Below, piece by piece: positions 1-14,000 of a stretch of 64,000 bases of DNA. Within the stretch, counting starts at the first letter, position 1. Each line of letters begins with the position of its first letter. The translations under genes were made by a program, and so were the position numbers. The DNA is from Setaria digitata (taxonomy: Eukaryota; Nematoda; Chromadorea; Rhabditida; Setariidae). The stretch is taken from positions 372,001 through 436,000 of the forward strand of contig RCAB01000008.1 in assembly GCA_003640385.1 (NCBI GenBank), read 5' to 3'. The notes below the pieces were generated by a model that saw only the letters and a list, made by a program, of their open reading frames with translations, made no database searches and had not been told where the DNA came from.

Positions 1-1406
1 AAGTGAAAATAGGATTAAAAAAGAGGTTAAAAAGAGAAAAGAAAGATATTGGGCATGGAAATTACTGTATATTAATTAAAGTCTCACCATAAAGGTGGAT
101 GACAGCAAGGACAATTTTTTGCCACCAAAGAGATCATTAAGCAGGAAATGATTCAATAAAATATTGACTTTAATAGAAAATAGTAACATTTGTAAATTCT
201 TGCAGCAGAGCTAGAAAAAACCTTTTTGAGTTTATTATTTGTTTTACATTCTGAAACAAATCATTTTCTACTGTCATAAGGCTCGAAATGTTTGTCAATT
301 GTGATTTGCATAGTAATTAGCAATTCTACGCATTTGCAAGTTTGGCACATTTTGATTGCTTTCTACTCTCTGATTGTTTCGCCTACTTTTCGAGTGAGTT
401 TCAAAATAAATCTCGTTTCTTAGCTTTTGAAATTTCACGACGAGCAGTCTTGCTCTTCATTCTATTAAGAGAGAAGTGAATTTCATTTTTATTTCAAAAA
501 TTGCAGGAAACTTTGTACCGGTAAGTAATTCGAAAGATGACATGGTACGCGAGGAGTTTGATAAAGATTCATTCAATCTTTTATGAAAGAACTAGAAGAT
601 GACTTCAAAACTAGCCATATTTTGAATAATTCTAGAAAAGTAGAAGAATCATCAAAGTTAAAATGATGCTGGCTAAAGTTTTCGTGATACTGCCAGCATT
701 TTGTGTGAACAAATTTCGTGATGATGGATAGAAACAAAGTAATCGAAGAAAAAGCAACTAAAAATCTAGCTTTATTTAATTAAATTAGGGTCCAATAAAT
801 TTGAATGTTTCTTCAACGGTTCACCAATTAATCAAATATTGCGATCAATCCGACATCCGCAGAAACAGTTGCGTTTCAGTCGCAAGAGATGTCGCAGTGC
901 CTCCCACTTCCGGTCGTTGAAAATGGCGTTTAATTCTTAACGAAAAGTGCTTCGAAGAAGGAAACTAATAGAAAAATGAAGATGAAGCGTATTGTTATGG
1001 AAAGGGATCTTAATGAATTACCTTCCACTGATGAATGAATGAGCGAATGATTGTCTCTTCTCAAACCAAAAATGAAATTTATGGCAACTTTGAAGAATCG
1101 TTATTACAAGTGAGCACACCAATAAACACAAATATTCTGTGATTTGCAGAGTCAATAAACAACTTCTACACCTTGTTTGTTTACATTTTCATTTTTCGGA
1201 TTTATTTTTCTTGTTGTTTATGATTTTTGTACTCTAGCAACAGCCAGGTAAGCAAAATTCTGGAGAAAAAAGTGACATTTACTGGGAGTGACACAAGTAC
1301 TTTCTTAAAACTGCTACAATCCCTCCCTTAATTTCTTTTACGTGTTAATGTTCAAGAAATCAAAAGTTTCCCAGAGGTGAGCAAGTTCCGACGACTTTAT
1401 TATATG

Positions 1407-1682
1407 TCACCAGCACTGTCGCGACCGTTTTGCCACTTTGGCAGCCGGTGACAATCGCTGACACACTCTTTGTTCATTAGGTGGAAGATCATCATTAAGT
1501 CGCTGTTTTAAAATTTTCAAAAAAGGCATACATAGAAACGGTTTATACACGTCTCGTATTGGAACACATACATACCTGCACACCTTAGTGATGTCAGATA
1601 CCTTGAGAGAAAAGTTTTCGTCTCTCTCTCGTACTACCAAAAGCAAAAGCGACGATGGTTTGAAATAACTGTACAAATACAC
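1407..1682 (-). CDS. Possible 3'-terminal exon of an unrecognised minus-strand gene
   Basis: An open frame on the minus strand ends at a stop at 1407-1409. It is followed 6 bases later by an AATAAA signal (minus strand, 1396-1401). The last 35 or so residues are charged and not low-complexity, including PPNEQRVCQRLSPAAKVAKR. Possible splice signals lie inside it: a CAG|GTATGT donor near 1575 and an AAACAG acceptor near 1505. I recognise no family and found no upstream exons. It may be chance; the close stop and poly(A) signal is the only reason to list it. Confidence 0.2.
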   Translation of the reverse strand: MYLYSYFKPSSLLLLVVRERDENFSLKVSDITKVCRYVCVPIRDVYKPFLCMPFLKILKQRLNDDLPPNEQRVCQRLSPAAKVAKRSRQCW

Positions 1683-2183
1683 TTTGACACCGATATTTCT
1701 CCGATAGAGACTTTAATTCGTCATGTGGAAAATTACGGCGAATGACTATGCAATTATTTTACAGATAGTTTCATAAAATAAACTAGATTTTAGAGTACTA
1801 AGATTGCAGTCTAACTTGCTTGACATATTTTCGTAACTAGCAATCGGAACTTCTCCATTAACAATTTTGAATCATTTATCTGTTGCTTTTACCGACAGAT
1901 ATATGTTACCAACGAAAGTTTTTAATACCGAAATATGCCAAAAAGGAATACCACCTGCACAAAAATGAGCTAATGAAGATAATAATTTTGCTTTGCCGTC
2001 CTGAGTCTAGCTACTAAGGAAGGACGGATTTTGAAATCATAATTTTGTTACTACCCACTAACAGAACTTTTTCCCGCAAGTGGCTACTGAATGGTTCAGG
2101 CATCCTTCTCTTGTTGCGTCACCTCTTCCTGCCTTTTACAACTCCTTGCTTTTCGACCTCCGGAACTTGCTTCCCACTAATTG

Positions 2184-2257
2184 TCCTTCTTCTTCCTCCT
2201 CCTCCTCCTCTCCTTCCTCCACCCCTCCTCTTTCCTCTCCCTTTTTAATCTTCTGCC
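2184..2257. repeat. Pyrimidine-rich (CTT/CCT) tract
   Basis: A strand-asymmetric run of C and T, mainly TTC and TCC triplets, about 400 bp upstream of the ADAMTS signal-peptide exon. It produces spurious Ser/Leu/Pro-rich open frames. Such tracts are common low-complexity sequence and can adopt triplex structure; no function is shown here. Confidence 0.7.
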
Positions 2258-2641
2258 TTTCATTCAGCACTTTTCAAATTTCAAACTATTCTCGCGAATT
2301 TCTGATTCTAATCACCTTTATCATTACTATCACCACCCCGATCTATCCCATAATTACCAACTGATTAAATGAATACGGAAGCGCTGCTATTTATATCGTA
2401 TTACAATCATTAACTTCATCATCAATAACAAAAGATAGTAATTACAACGACGGCAACGGCAGCGACGACACCACGAATAGTGACGCTTAAGGCCTAACAG
2501 TGAAAAGTGCCACCTCCTATTCACCATTCTTTTTTTGTGTCTTCAATATTAAACAAGTGCTAAAGTAAAGTGTTTCACGTACAGCTCACTTCCACCTCAG
2601 CCAGTCAACAACAACAACAACAACCATTACTTCTACTTATT

Positions 2642-5600
2642 ATGCCTACCAGAAAAACGGAAGTCACTTTTCCAACCCTTCTTCAATTTCTCATCCTCAG
2701 TTTGGACTGTCAGGTAATGTCTATTGATAAGTACGGCATCATGCCCTCATGTGCACTGATACCTTTATTTGCTCATTACTTCAGCTTCAGCTTATCTTGT
2801 CTTTTCTTGCAATTGCCAAGCAAATAGAGCTTTGAGAGTTCAATATATCTCTTGAATTCGGAACCATTACCCGAACAGAGTGGCTCTATCTCTTTCCTTT
2901 TTTTGCAAAACATAAATTTGTTGTGTGTTGTTTGAGATGCATCCATGCGAACCATTTCGACCCTTTCAAAAGAGCTTTTTCCAACAAAATATTTCATCAT
3001 TCAGGAACGATTTTGCATTCACTCTTTTTCCGACTCATTTCATCGGTTAATTTCGTTTTCTTCTATAAAAAAGTTTGCCTTATGAAGAAATCTCATTTAT
3101 ATTTATATTAGCCGCCATGGGAGAAATCAGCCGTCGATTTTCGGGCTGCGACTAAATGTAGGGTCATTAATCGCAATGTTTGAAAGTTACAAGCATAACA
3201 GAAATAATCATTCACAGGTCTGTCAGGATCTCAGATGGCAAAGTATTTCTGGGATTTCTCGGTCTTTTCCTTTCACGAATCTCAGCTAGTTTTTTCCCCA
3301 CTATTCTCACCGCCTTTAACCACATTATTCTTTGTTTAGTCCACATTTCTTAAAGAGAAAAAATTTCGAAATTGGCTTTACTCATAAATTAATTTTCATC
3401 ATTTGTTGCAAATTGCTAGTTCTATGTCATGGAGAAATTAATGTATTTTTTCATTATTTTTCTGAAATTTAAAGGATTTGAATGTCGGAAATTTGCTTTC
3501 AATGTTATTCGAATTAAACTGCGAGAAATTTAGTTTTATTTCTCTAAACTGAGTTTAATTTCAAAACGCAAAGACTACTCAGTAATGTTGTGCAAGATAT
3601 TTCAATGTTATATAAAAACGTTCTCAGCACACTTCGGAGTGTACTTTTATAAATGGTGCATATTTCCGGTGATAGGACAAATGAATGCATCATATTTCCG
3701 GCAGGAGTCAAGGTGATTTCTGAAATAAGTTACGATAGAGGCAATGTCATCAGTTAAACTGCCTTGACTAGACATAAAGTAGACTTTATTGGCAATTAGA
3801 CACCAATCATTTGGAAACTTGTCACAGAGTAAAACCTTTTTTTTAAACAGTGAGAAATTTTTGCCCTTTGCTATACCAAAGAAGCTTCCTGACATGTCTG
3901 ATGTTTTAGAAATATTACACTAAGAATTTTCACTTTTTAAAACTTCACTCCAATAGCCAAAAGTTATTTTATTCAAAATTTTGAAATAGTTTTGCACTAG
4001 TTCAAGTACTCCGCCCATTTTGACTATCTTCCATATCCCCCATTTTCCTCTTGTGGCAAAAAAATTATCGTTCCATTCTTTTCGCAACACTTACCTACCT
4101 GAATTATTATTATGCACTATGTTGCCTTGCTTTAAAATATTGCAAATATTGGGTGAATTAATAAAAAAACCAGATGACCTCTCATCTCAAGGCGGCTTCG
4201 AGCACTCAAAAAGTAAGAGTTAATGACAGCAAACAACCTTGAAGTGTGTTCCTTGGTCGTTGTAATTGTTCTGGAACTCATATCCTTAGACTCAGTATCT
4301 AGTTTCGAGTGTCTTTCCTATCATATTTTTGTTTCCATCACTTTATTTTTTTGGTTCGACAGTTTAAAAATATTTATAACTATTTGGGAACTACCACCAC
4401 CTGAACGATATCCAATATTCACAGTACAATAGCAGTTGGTGAATGGTAAATTTAACGTGGACAGTAATTGAATTAATGTACTTCAATTTAGGCAGAAATT
4501 AAAAGCAATAAATTATACACACACACTATTTAATCCTTTGCTTTGTTAATTTCTCGTTTCTCTATTTCATCTCATTTTGCTGCACCTTTTACCTTTCACA
4601 GGAATCTCAACATAGACGTTAGTCGGATAAAAACGATTCATTAATTTTGTTCAGACTTCTGTGAGACGTTTAGCAAAAACTAACAATAATGTAATATGCA
4701 ATACCTTCTAGTGCACATCTGAATTTTGCTTTCGAATTCCACATAATGAGTAGGATAAAATAGATTACATAACAAAAGAAGTTGCAAAATAATGAGCTGA
4801 AGATTGCACACATATAGGTACAAGTTGTTGCAGGCAAGAAGTGTTGCTTAAATCTTTTTTTTTTTTTTTTAACTTGATAGAAATAATAATTCTAGTCAAA
4901 ATGAAATTCATTAATTGCAGTTAATTAGATCAACAACAGCACCATTCCTCTCATCGGAAGAACTGCGATATACTTTCGGTGTGAATACCTTTTCTGATGG
5001 TACGTTAGATTTTCTCGGCCTATTTGTTTTTGAAGTTCAGTGTTGATGCCAGGCAGAAAGTCTATGTATTTTCAATAGGAATTAACTGATAATGTTGTAA
5101 TTCAATATTACTTTTCTTCCTGAGGAAACAAGTTTCGCATAGCTGCTCATTCTACAGAATTTACTTATTGCTACAAGATGCTGTATTTGATTACAAATGA
5201 ATCACATTCATAGGTCAAAAGTCAATAATTACAATATTAACTGTTACTTCAGTTTCTGATAAAATTTGATAATCAGGAGGGACTAAACATGATTCAAGTT
5301 GAGTAACCTGTATTAAGAAATGAGTTTATGGCTTTAGTTGTGCCATTTATGAGGAGCAGCACGCACATAAAAAGTGAAATCTATGTCCATCGACATTTCC
5401 TATTTTATACTGGAATAATTTATATCACATAGCAAAGCACTGTAAGTATTAGTATTCCATAAAATTTGAGAACCAATCAAAAAAATTTCTTTGTTTACTT
5501 CCTGCACATATTACATAGCGAAAAGAAGTAAATCAGTAGATTGGTAGTATGAGTAACGGATCATAGCAAAGTTTAGTTATAAAAAGGGATGAATCATCGC

Positions 5601-8003
5601 TGAAAATTCACAACTGGACATAGAATTTTCTCTTCATCAACTTCTCCAAACAGTAACTAATGAAAAATACACTGTACGAATATTTTAGCGAAAATATCTA
5701 AAGGAAGCATTTCCGGGAATTTAATAATGGTGCAACATTTTGGTGCCATGAGACAATTATATTACAGTGCAGTAGAGAAATCGGAAATTACACCACTTCT
5801 TTAATTTTGCAATTGTTTGTAAATTTAGTCAACGATACTTACGTTTATTTATAGTACCCCAACACGAAGAACTGTATCCAGAAGTACAGTATTCAGAGGA
5901 TGGTCAGTTAGAACTGCTTCGGATGACCGCTAACAATAAGCAAATAAACCTGGCGTTGCAGCCAAGCGTTCAGTGGCTTGTATCACCACATTTGAAAACC
6001 GTTTTCTGGAATGAACGAGGTGGCGGAAGGTTGAATGTTGGACAGGTACCGAGCAGCTGTCATTATCAGCACAAATCAGAAGAAGTGTACGCGGCGGTCA
6101 GCAATTGCGATGGAAATCTCGTCAGTAATTAACGAAATTTATTGCCAACTCTGGAAATCTTTTGGGGCCTGAACAGCAGGACTTAACCGTTCATTTCGGT
6201 ATGAAAGAAAACGGAGAGAAAGTGTGAATTAGATTCTGCGGCTAAGTGCGAGAAGTTGTGTTTAGATATACCGGATATTATAGAGGGATCCGGAAGTGCT
6301 TAGAATAACAGAACTCTGGTTTAAGATTTTAACTTTTTCCGAAACACTTTCTATGATGAAATAGTGTATAGAGGTGGAGCCATCAGACAACAACATTAGA
6401 TCAGGAAAATAAAGAAAATCAAACCTTACTTTGTAGAAATGTCAGAGAAATAAAATCAAGTCTAACCACTTTTTAATAGGAATGGATTCGGCTGCAAGAC
6501 ACACTTTTTGAAGAATGCAGCTACGTTTCAATCTGTAGCAGTTCGCAGACACATAAGTGAATAAGATCGGATGGGAAAAAATGTACTATAAAAATTACGA
6601 CAGAATTTTTCTTTCTAGTGACTAATGTAAAAACCCCTTCTTTTAGTATTAAATAAAATTTCAGAACTTTAAAATCTAGACTACCTAAACATTAAAGTTG
6701 GAGGGTCATTTTTCAGAAAGGTGTAATTGTGACGCCAAATGAAGTTTACGTGTTGCATCCATTACCCGATCGCCACGTCCATCGATTTGACCATCATAGC
6801 CGGAATGGTAATCACTACAAATCTCCTAAGAACTGTTGCTATCTAATTTGTTCTCAATTTTAGTTGGTTGAGGAATAATTTAATAAATTATTAATGAAAA
6901 TGAAAAGAAAGGCAATTTACTCTGAGCCGCGGTACGCAGACTGAAATGGTACTTGAAATTTACATATTAAGTTCAAAGTTTAGTTCTCTTGTTCGAATGA
7001 TCAAAACACCGAATATCAGAAAAAATTTAGACTCAGATCCTGGACTACATGTGCTATATAAGCGTGAAGCTGCTCGGAAAGAATTCTGCGGTCTTGAGTC
7101 CACAATCACGTCGATGGAGCTCACGGAAGACGAGAACGAAGTGAGCGAAGATGTATTCACGGTTGGGCAGCGCCTCAGCGAGGAAGGCAAACTCATTGTT
7201 AGCTGTTATCTTTGTTATCGAAAATCATAATTATGCTAGCTGAAATAATCAAAAATAAATTTCGGTTGCGTAAATTTTCAGAGTAGTCGGAAACTGCACT
7301 TTGCGCTTTCACCATCTCTAACAAGTTTTTTTTTTTTATTTTTTATCACTCTCTCTCTGTCAACTTATATCTTTGAACTTCCGTCGGCATCTCTAAATAG
7401 TGCGTGTAAACTTTTCATTACTTTTTTGTATCAACAAAATAAAAGTTTGAAAGACAATATACTGAAAACAATTTATATTCATTTCCGACCGCAACTTTTC
7501 AGTTAAGAGATGAATAAACTAAAAAAAATGAAACTTTTTATAAATAAAATCCAGCACATACAAATGAAATTGTATAAAAAGATTTATAAAAACAAGATGT
7601 TTAAAAGAATTATCATAGTTCAGAATAAATTCATTTTTTTAGTAGTATTTTACTAATATCATTTCTATTATTTTATTATTATTAATAACATTTTGTTAAT
7701 ACTATTCATGTTATTATTAACTGATCTATTTATTTGATGTTGATGTGTTATTATTGCCCTAGTGTTATTATTTTTCTTATTATTCACAGCATTATTTTTA
7801 CAAAAATTTTTTAGAAAATCATTGTCACTACTTGTTATCATTCTTTTCATTAAAAGAACACAAATATTATAAATGACAAAAGAAATATTAGTAGCGCTGT
7901 GTGCGCTTCCATTACTGCTGTCATGCTATTATAATAACATTTATTAATATTATTTTCACAATTATTTTATTATTAATTAATCTTTTATTTGCTGTGCTTA
8001 TTG

Positions 8004-8047
<44 letters not shown>

Positions 8048-11000
8048 ATTATTATTGCTATTGCTATTATTATCTGCTGATAGTTTATGTAATTCTTTAT
8101 TATTGCTTATTGTTATAAAGTTGCCATTATTTGCTTTCATTTATTATTGTTGTTTATAATTACTGCTATTTATTGCTATTATTAATTATATTGCTATCTA
8201 GTGGATCGCCTGACACCTACTATATATATAACAGGAATGCACACTTAATTGTCGACGTCTTTTTCTCTGGTTTCATTCACCATTTGAGAGTTAATTATAG
8301 CTTATCAACAGGTTTTAGTGCTAAATTCTACTAATGGATTATCGTAATGACCAAAACTATTAGTGCAATTTCAGAAGCGGTGGGGGTGGGGAAGGGAAAG
8401 ACTTGAGCGAACTGGAATGTTGAAAAATCAGTCAATTTGGTTCTTGGAGATTATCAGGAGTGCAGGATATATGCTTTAAAACTAAAGGGATGAATGATGA
8501 TATAAAAGAACCTACTTTAATCAGCAACTTTAAAAAGAGAAGATTAGATAATATCAACCAATCTAACCAGATGAACACTTAACTGATATCTCATCAGTAA
8601 TTTGTGCTATGAAAAACAATGATATCTGAACAGGTGGAGTCCTAATTAAGGCTGTCTTTCGAATAAATGAGTTTCATAGAAGTTACAGAGATATTCTATA
8701 TTTTCTGTCTCTCAGACTGATTTTCCAGGTAGAGCTAGCAATATTCGTGGATGAAATGTTATGGAAACTCTTCAGCAGTAAATATGGAACAACTGCAAGC
8801 GATAAACTACAGGATTACGCTTTAACAATGCTAAATAACATACAAATTATGTATCATCAACCAAGCGCTGTTCCGCAACTCTCATTCCACGTAGTGAGGT
8901 TCGAAGTACTCACCACTCAGCCGGTATTACTTTTTTGCAAAGTTTTCAATTTCTTTCATGTCGGCACTCAGTTTTTCTTCGAATACAATTCTAAACTTAT
9001 TTTGGAGTAATTGTGATCCAGAAAATAAAGCAAACAATTTTGAAAGAGACAGAAGAATCCGAATTATTAGTTCCATCTCAACTTTTCAATCGCAAATTGC
9101 CTGTAAAACTAAAAAAAGAGAACAAATATGTATAGGTACTTGTTTCGGAGGAAACGTTTCATTCATTTTTATCACTCACGTTCCACGTTAAAGCGAGAAA
9201 TAATTCGTGAATGAGAGATAAAGAAGGTGAAGAGTTTTGTTCGGATGATACGTAATGAAAGGTGTAAATGACTTACGAGGGAGGGCAGAGTTGATATGTG
9301 GTACTGTTTGGTTCTTCCTCGAGACTCTGAGCATAAATAACTGCGCAAGAAAGAAGACCTGGTACTGGGCCTCCATTTATTAAATTGCTATATTAATTGC
9401 GGAAAAAGTGGAAATATTGAATGCTTGATTACTCGTTCAGGTCATATTGTCAATTCAACCGAAAGCCTTTTTCCGAAGCTTTGATTGCTACTAGGTATTA
9501 AATTCCTTTTCCTCCCGAGAATTCTTCATCGAATGATGAATAAACAAATTTGCGAATAAATTTCAGAGTATCATGGCAGCACATCTTCATAACAATGGTC
9601 ATGCTCAGAAGTACTTGGACCGTTTTTGTCGCTACCAGAGAAGTTTGGGCTTACGTGACTGGGATCACGCCTTGATGCTCACTGGGTTTCCATTTCATCA
9701 TATATTAGATCCTTCTGAAATGTTCGAAACGTTAGGATCGAGCAGTAATGTCACTGTGCGAATACCATTTACTATCACCAATTGACAAATTATATGTACC
9801 GCTCCGCACCTAGTTAGGCGGTTCAAGTCAAATCTCTTTAAACCGAATCTATTGGAGCCGAATAAGTTTGGACATCGAGTTATAATGAAATTACTTTAGA
9901 TATGACATCCATCGTGGTACTGGATCACGGTCCATAAGTGGTATTGCTCGTTTAGATGGTATGTGTGATCCGTGGAATAGCTGTACTTTGGCTGAAGGGC
10001 TAGATTTTACGTCAGCTTTTATCGGAACTCATGAACTGGGGCACAGGTAACTCCATTGGTCAAGTGATTATTTTCTTTTTTTTTTGAGACTCAATGACTT
10101 CGAGTAAAAATTATTGCAAAATTCTTATACGTTTGCTACAATAAATAGGCATTTAATTAACTTCTTAAACATTTGTCTATTCCCTGCTAATTATATCACA
10201 ATGGTCAAATAGTTTGTGATTAAATATAAAGCAAAATTAAATATATTTGCAGTGTAGGAATGCGTCATGATGAGCCATATTGTCCATCAAAACACATCAT
10301 GAGTTCGTCATTAGGGCCAGGGAAAGTGACATGGTCCACGTGTAGTTTACGCGACTATCATGCATTCTTGCAACGTCTCGAGTAGGTACCATTATAAATT
10401 ATTTCTTCTAATATAAACCTGCAGCTCACTTTACTGGTACTTCTTTATTACTCTACATGTTGCCTAATTAACTCTGTAGACCAATTATTTTTAATGTGCT
10501 TCATAACTATTCCTGACTAATATCCCTTATTCTTTCATTTTTAAGATCAACTGATTTCTAGTAGTCGCGGTAAGAACTGCTTACGAGTATCGAATCTGCC
10601 GCAGAAACTAACAATGAGAACAGACCTCAAACCAGGACAGGTTTATAATGCGGATATGCAGTGTTATATAATGCATGGCCAAGGATATCGACAGGTTGTT
10701 ATCAGTACCACTAATATACAATTATCCTAATTGTTTTTTTTTTTGACATTATTTTTCTATTGATAGTCAATCGAGAAATAGTTAAGGTCTGAATTGATTG
10801 TATCAGCTGTTTAATAATTTTAAATAGTAATGTTAGTGGTCCATGTTAGAATTTAACTAAATCCATTTTTTAATTCCAGAATAATTTTAAAGTACATTAA
10901 TCAAACTATTACTCAGTTAGTGTTATGTTCACTGATATAAAAAAAATTAATCTTTATTGCCGTGAAAATTTCTACAAAAAAAAAAAAAAAAACATGAGAA

Positions 11001-14000
11001 GTGAGAAAATTTTAAAATTTTTACAAAATTTTATAAGAAAATCTCTTAAAAACTTTAAAGATTATTAGCAAAACGAGCTAACTCCATTTTTCGAAAGGAT
11101 AGGTTATAATAGACACCCAGATTAATATTATTCTCATTTAACCAGTTAGATCGTTGTCGATAATTTGTTTAATATTTAAATGAGATGTTGTTAAAAAAAG
11201 GACTTTCTTTGCAGTTTTTGGCTTTAATTAAATTCATACAAGTAAATTTAATTAAGAAGCCACATTTGAAACTTACTTAGATATTTTTTTTAATCTTTTC
11301 TCTTAAAATTATTTCTTTGGGACCATTCGAAAAGATAGTTATAAATGCTTATATTTAAAAAACTATCGAAAGTGAAAAACAGAGGAAAGTATAGGTTAGT
11401 GGATAGGCGATATGTTGAAATGATTTCGGAACGTGTTTTGTCACCACACGTAAAATAATAAATTCATTATCTCGAAATTATGAGTCAAGAAACTGCATCA
11501 CTTGTTCCATCATTTTTCATGACCTTGCATTCATCAATTGTCTTCCAATTTATTCAGGTAAATCTGAGTGATCTCTATCTTAGTAATTTTGATACGAGAG
11601 CAGTAAAAATGTTATTTTAAAATTTTGGTAATAAAAATTCAAAGACTTGAATTTAGTGGCAATTTTTGGCCAAATTTTCGGAAGAGCTCTAATTAAAGGA
11701 AATAAAAAAATCCACTTCAAAAATATTTTTGGTTAAGTTAGGTAAAAGAACAAAATTAATTAATTATGATTCGTGAGTTTTTTGATACAGTAGTTCTAAA
11801 AAGAAACCAGCTCACTTTAATTTAAGTTAGAGGAAGAATAGAACAAATTTCTGAACATGCATTTAAAACAATGCTTAACTAACGTGTTTCGAACCCGATT
11901 CACGAAATATCAAACGTTTAGTTGTTTGAAGCGAAAGTATTTATTCTCGGAAACATATTCGCTAACATTATTCATTCGTTAATTTTTGCTTTCTGAAAGT
12001 ATGGAAATTGCAGAATACTTTCCAAATTATAAATAGTGCATTTTGTGCTTATTAAAATTTTGAGCTGCCTCATTACACAATTACTCATTGCATTTATCGG
12101 TATCCAAACAAAAACGATTCCTTATCAGGAGATGTTCATATACGATCATCTGATTTTTACTAAAAAACTAAAAATGATTTTGTATTTTCCCATTTGATAC
12201 ATTAAAAGTTATCGGTTCTATTCGGTTTAAATTTTCGTAGGATTTAAAATGACATAACCGTTAAACCAGTTGGGTTTTTAATTTGATGGGATAATTTCCA
12301 ACACTAGGAAAGCGTTGATATTCTTTACTGATATTGTTAACTGACTTCTTTTTTATCACAAAAAAAGATTTTTTCCTAAAAAAGGTGTCCTCTATGACTA
12401 CAAATTTCTCATGTATTTGCATAAATAATTTAAAGTCATTTTTTCATTTTTTTTCTAAGAACATTTGCTTCGCAAGCAATTCCCGAAAAACAAGATTGGA
12501 TGCGCCGTCATATAAATAGATTTATGATCTTATCCTCATTCTGGTAATGGACTTCTCTTTAGAAGTCACTCTTCTTCATTGTTCCGAAATGAAAATCCCC
12601 GGTATGATAGTGGTCACCTGTGACAAGATGATTGATGTTTTGTTTGACCGCAGATGACCTTTTTTTGCAGCTTTCTTGTCCTTTACTTTATCTTCACAGA
12701 GTGCTTTCCACATCGCTGTGATTCATCTCCTGCTCTTCGCCCCTGAATAACAAATTATTTGAAAGTTTGAAATTGACCTTTCGCAATTAACTAGCTGAAA
12801 ATGCGGCAAAGCTCATTTTGATGGTAGATTGTAATGAATAGTTAGTTCGGTTAGCTTAATGATGATCACTTCTGGCTTTTCACTTGGCAGAATAATATTT
12901 CACTACCACTCTAGCTTGAATACTGACTCAAGAGAATATAGTTGCTTTATAAAGTTTGTTTAGAAAGAAAAACCGATAAGAATAGGAAGGGTTTTTGACC
13001 CGAAATGGTCTGATGAAAGGTAAAAATCTGTGAATGACTTAAACAATTTACTTTCAAAAACAACCTCCATGCCTAGAGTATCCGAAGAACCAGTTACTGT
13101 TGCTCTTTTCTTTAATTTAATTAAAGTTCCTTTTTTTTTTTTTTCACATTTATAGCCTATATGAACAGATCTCTTGTGACCAAACTTTGCAAGACACACT
13201 TTAACTAAATTCTTCTTCAGATCAGTCCACGACAAGATCATTACGATGGGATATGTTATATGATGTGGTGCGGTCAGTCGTCATTCGGTCGAATAATTAC
13301 TTCTCATCCAGCACTTGAAGGAACTTTCTGTGCCTCGTCAAAATGGTGTGAGCTTGGTCGTTGTGTGCCTTGGCCTGGAATCGGTCCTTCTATTGCACCC
13401 AAGGTTGTTATTTCTTTTTTGGGAGAGAAGTAGAAGAGACATAATCGTTCATTTGAACTACCGATGTATATCAAGCTCAATTATGATTTACCTTTTAAAA
13501 AGGAGTTAGGTTAGTTCCTTGTTCCGCACTTCTCACAACGGCGATCTTCACAGCTATCTCTTATTTTTCCTCAGAATTAGAAGAGTCTTGAACTCAAGCC
13601 TACCAGTCTCGCCGAGAATTTGCATCTCAAATATTTTGCTATTGCAGCGCACCGATGGAAAATGGTCCGCTTGGTCTGAAGTGTCTTGTCAATCGTGCAG
13701 CTGTGCTGACATAGTTGGTAGCATTGGTCTTGCTACGAGCACTCGCACTTGCAGCAATCCGCCACCTGCAAATGGCGGTGCAGAATGCATAGGATCGACG
13801 CTGCGTGCAGTCATATGCAGTCGTCGTTGCACGTCATCCAGCAAATCAGTTGATAAGGTAAATTTGCAAGATGAAGTAATAAAAACAGATGAAGGACAGA
13901 CCTGGTCCTGAACCGCGTCTCTTTTCTCCCGCTTGATGGCCAACCAAAGCTTGATTTTCTCTTGTCTAATTTTCTTCCGTTGCAGCACATCAGAGAACGT

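Larger units (their letters stand above)
1..2641. other. Upstream region with no confident gene
   Basis: No exon chain could be built here. The part before 2642 should include the promoter and 5' UTR of the ADAMTS gene. It contains a pyrimidine-rich tract at about 2184-2250 and a CAA repeat at about 2607-2625, close to the first exon. One possible terminal exon on the minus strand (1407-1682) is listed separately. Confidence 0.5.

Noticed and set aside
2045..2372. Three overlapping Ser/Leu/Pro-rich open frames
   Set aside because: They are translations of the pyrimidine tract and lack splice or start context; the ADAMTS start at 2642 is phase-supported.
3647..3895. Minus-strand open frame of 82 codons in ADAMTS intron 1
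   Set aside because: No recognisable family, no flanking exon chain and no poly(A) signal; probably chance.
12960..13241. Minus-strand open frame of 93 codons in an ADAMTS intron
   Set aside because: It overlaps the start of the ADAMTS exon at 13221 on the other strand, contains a poly-Lys run from a poly-T tract, and shows no domain.
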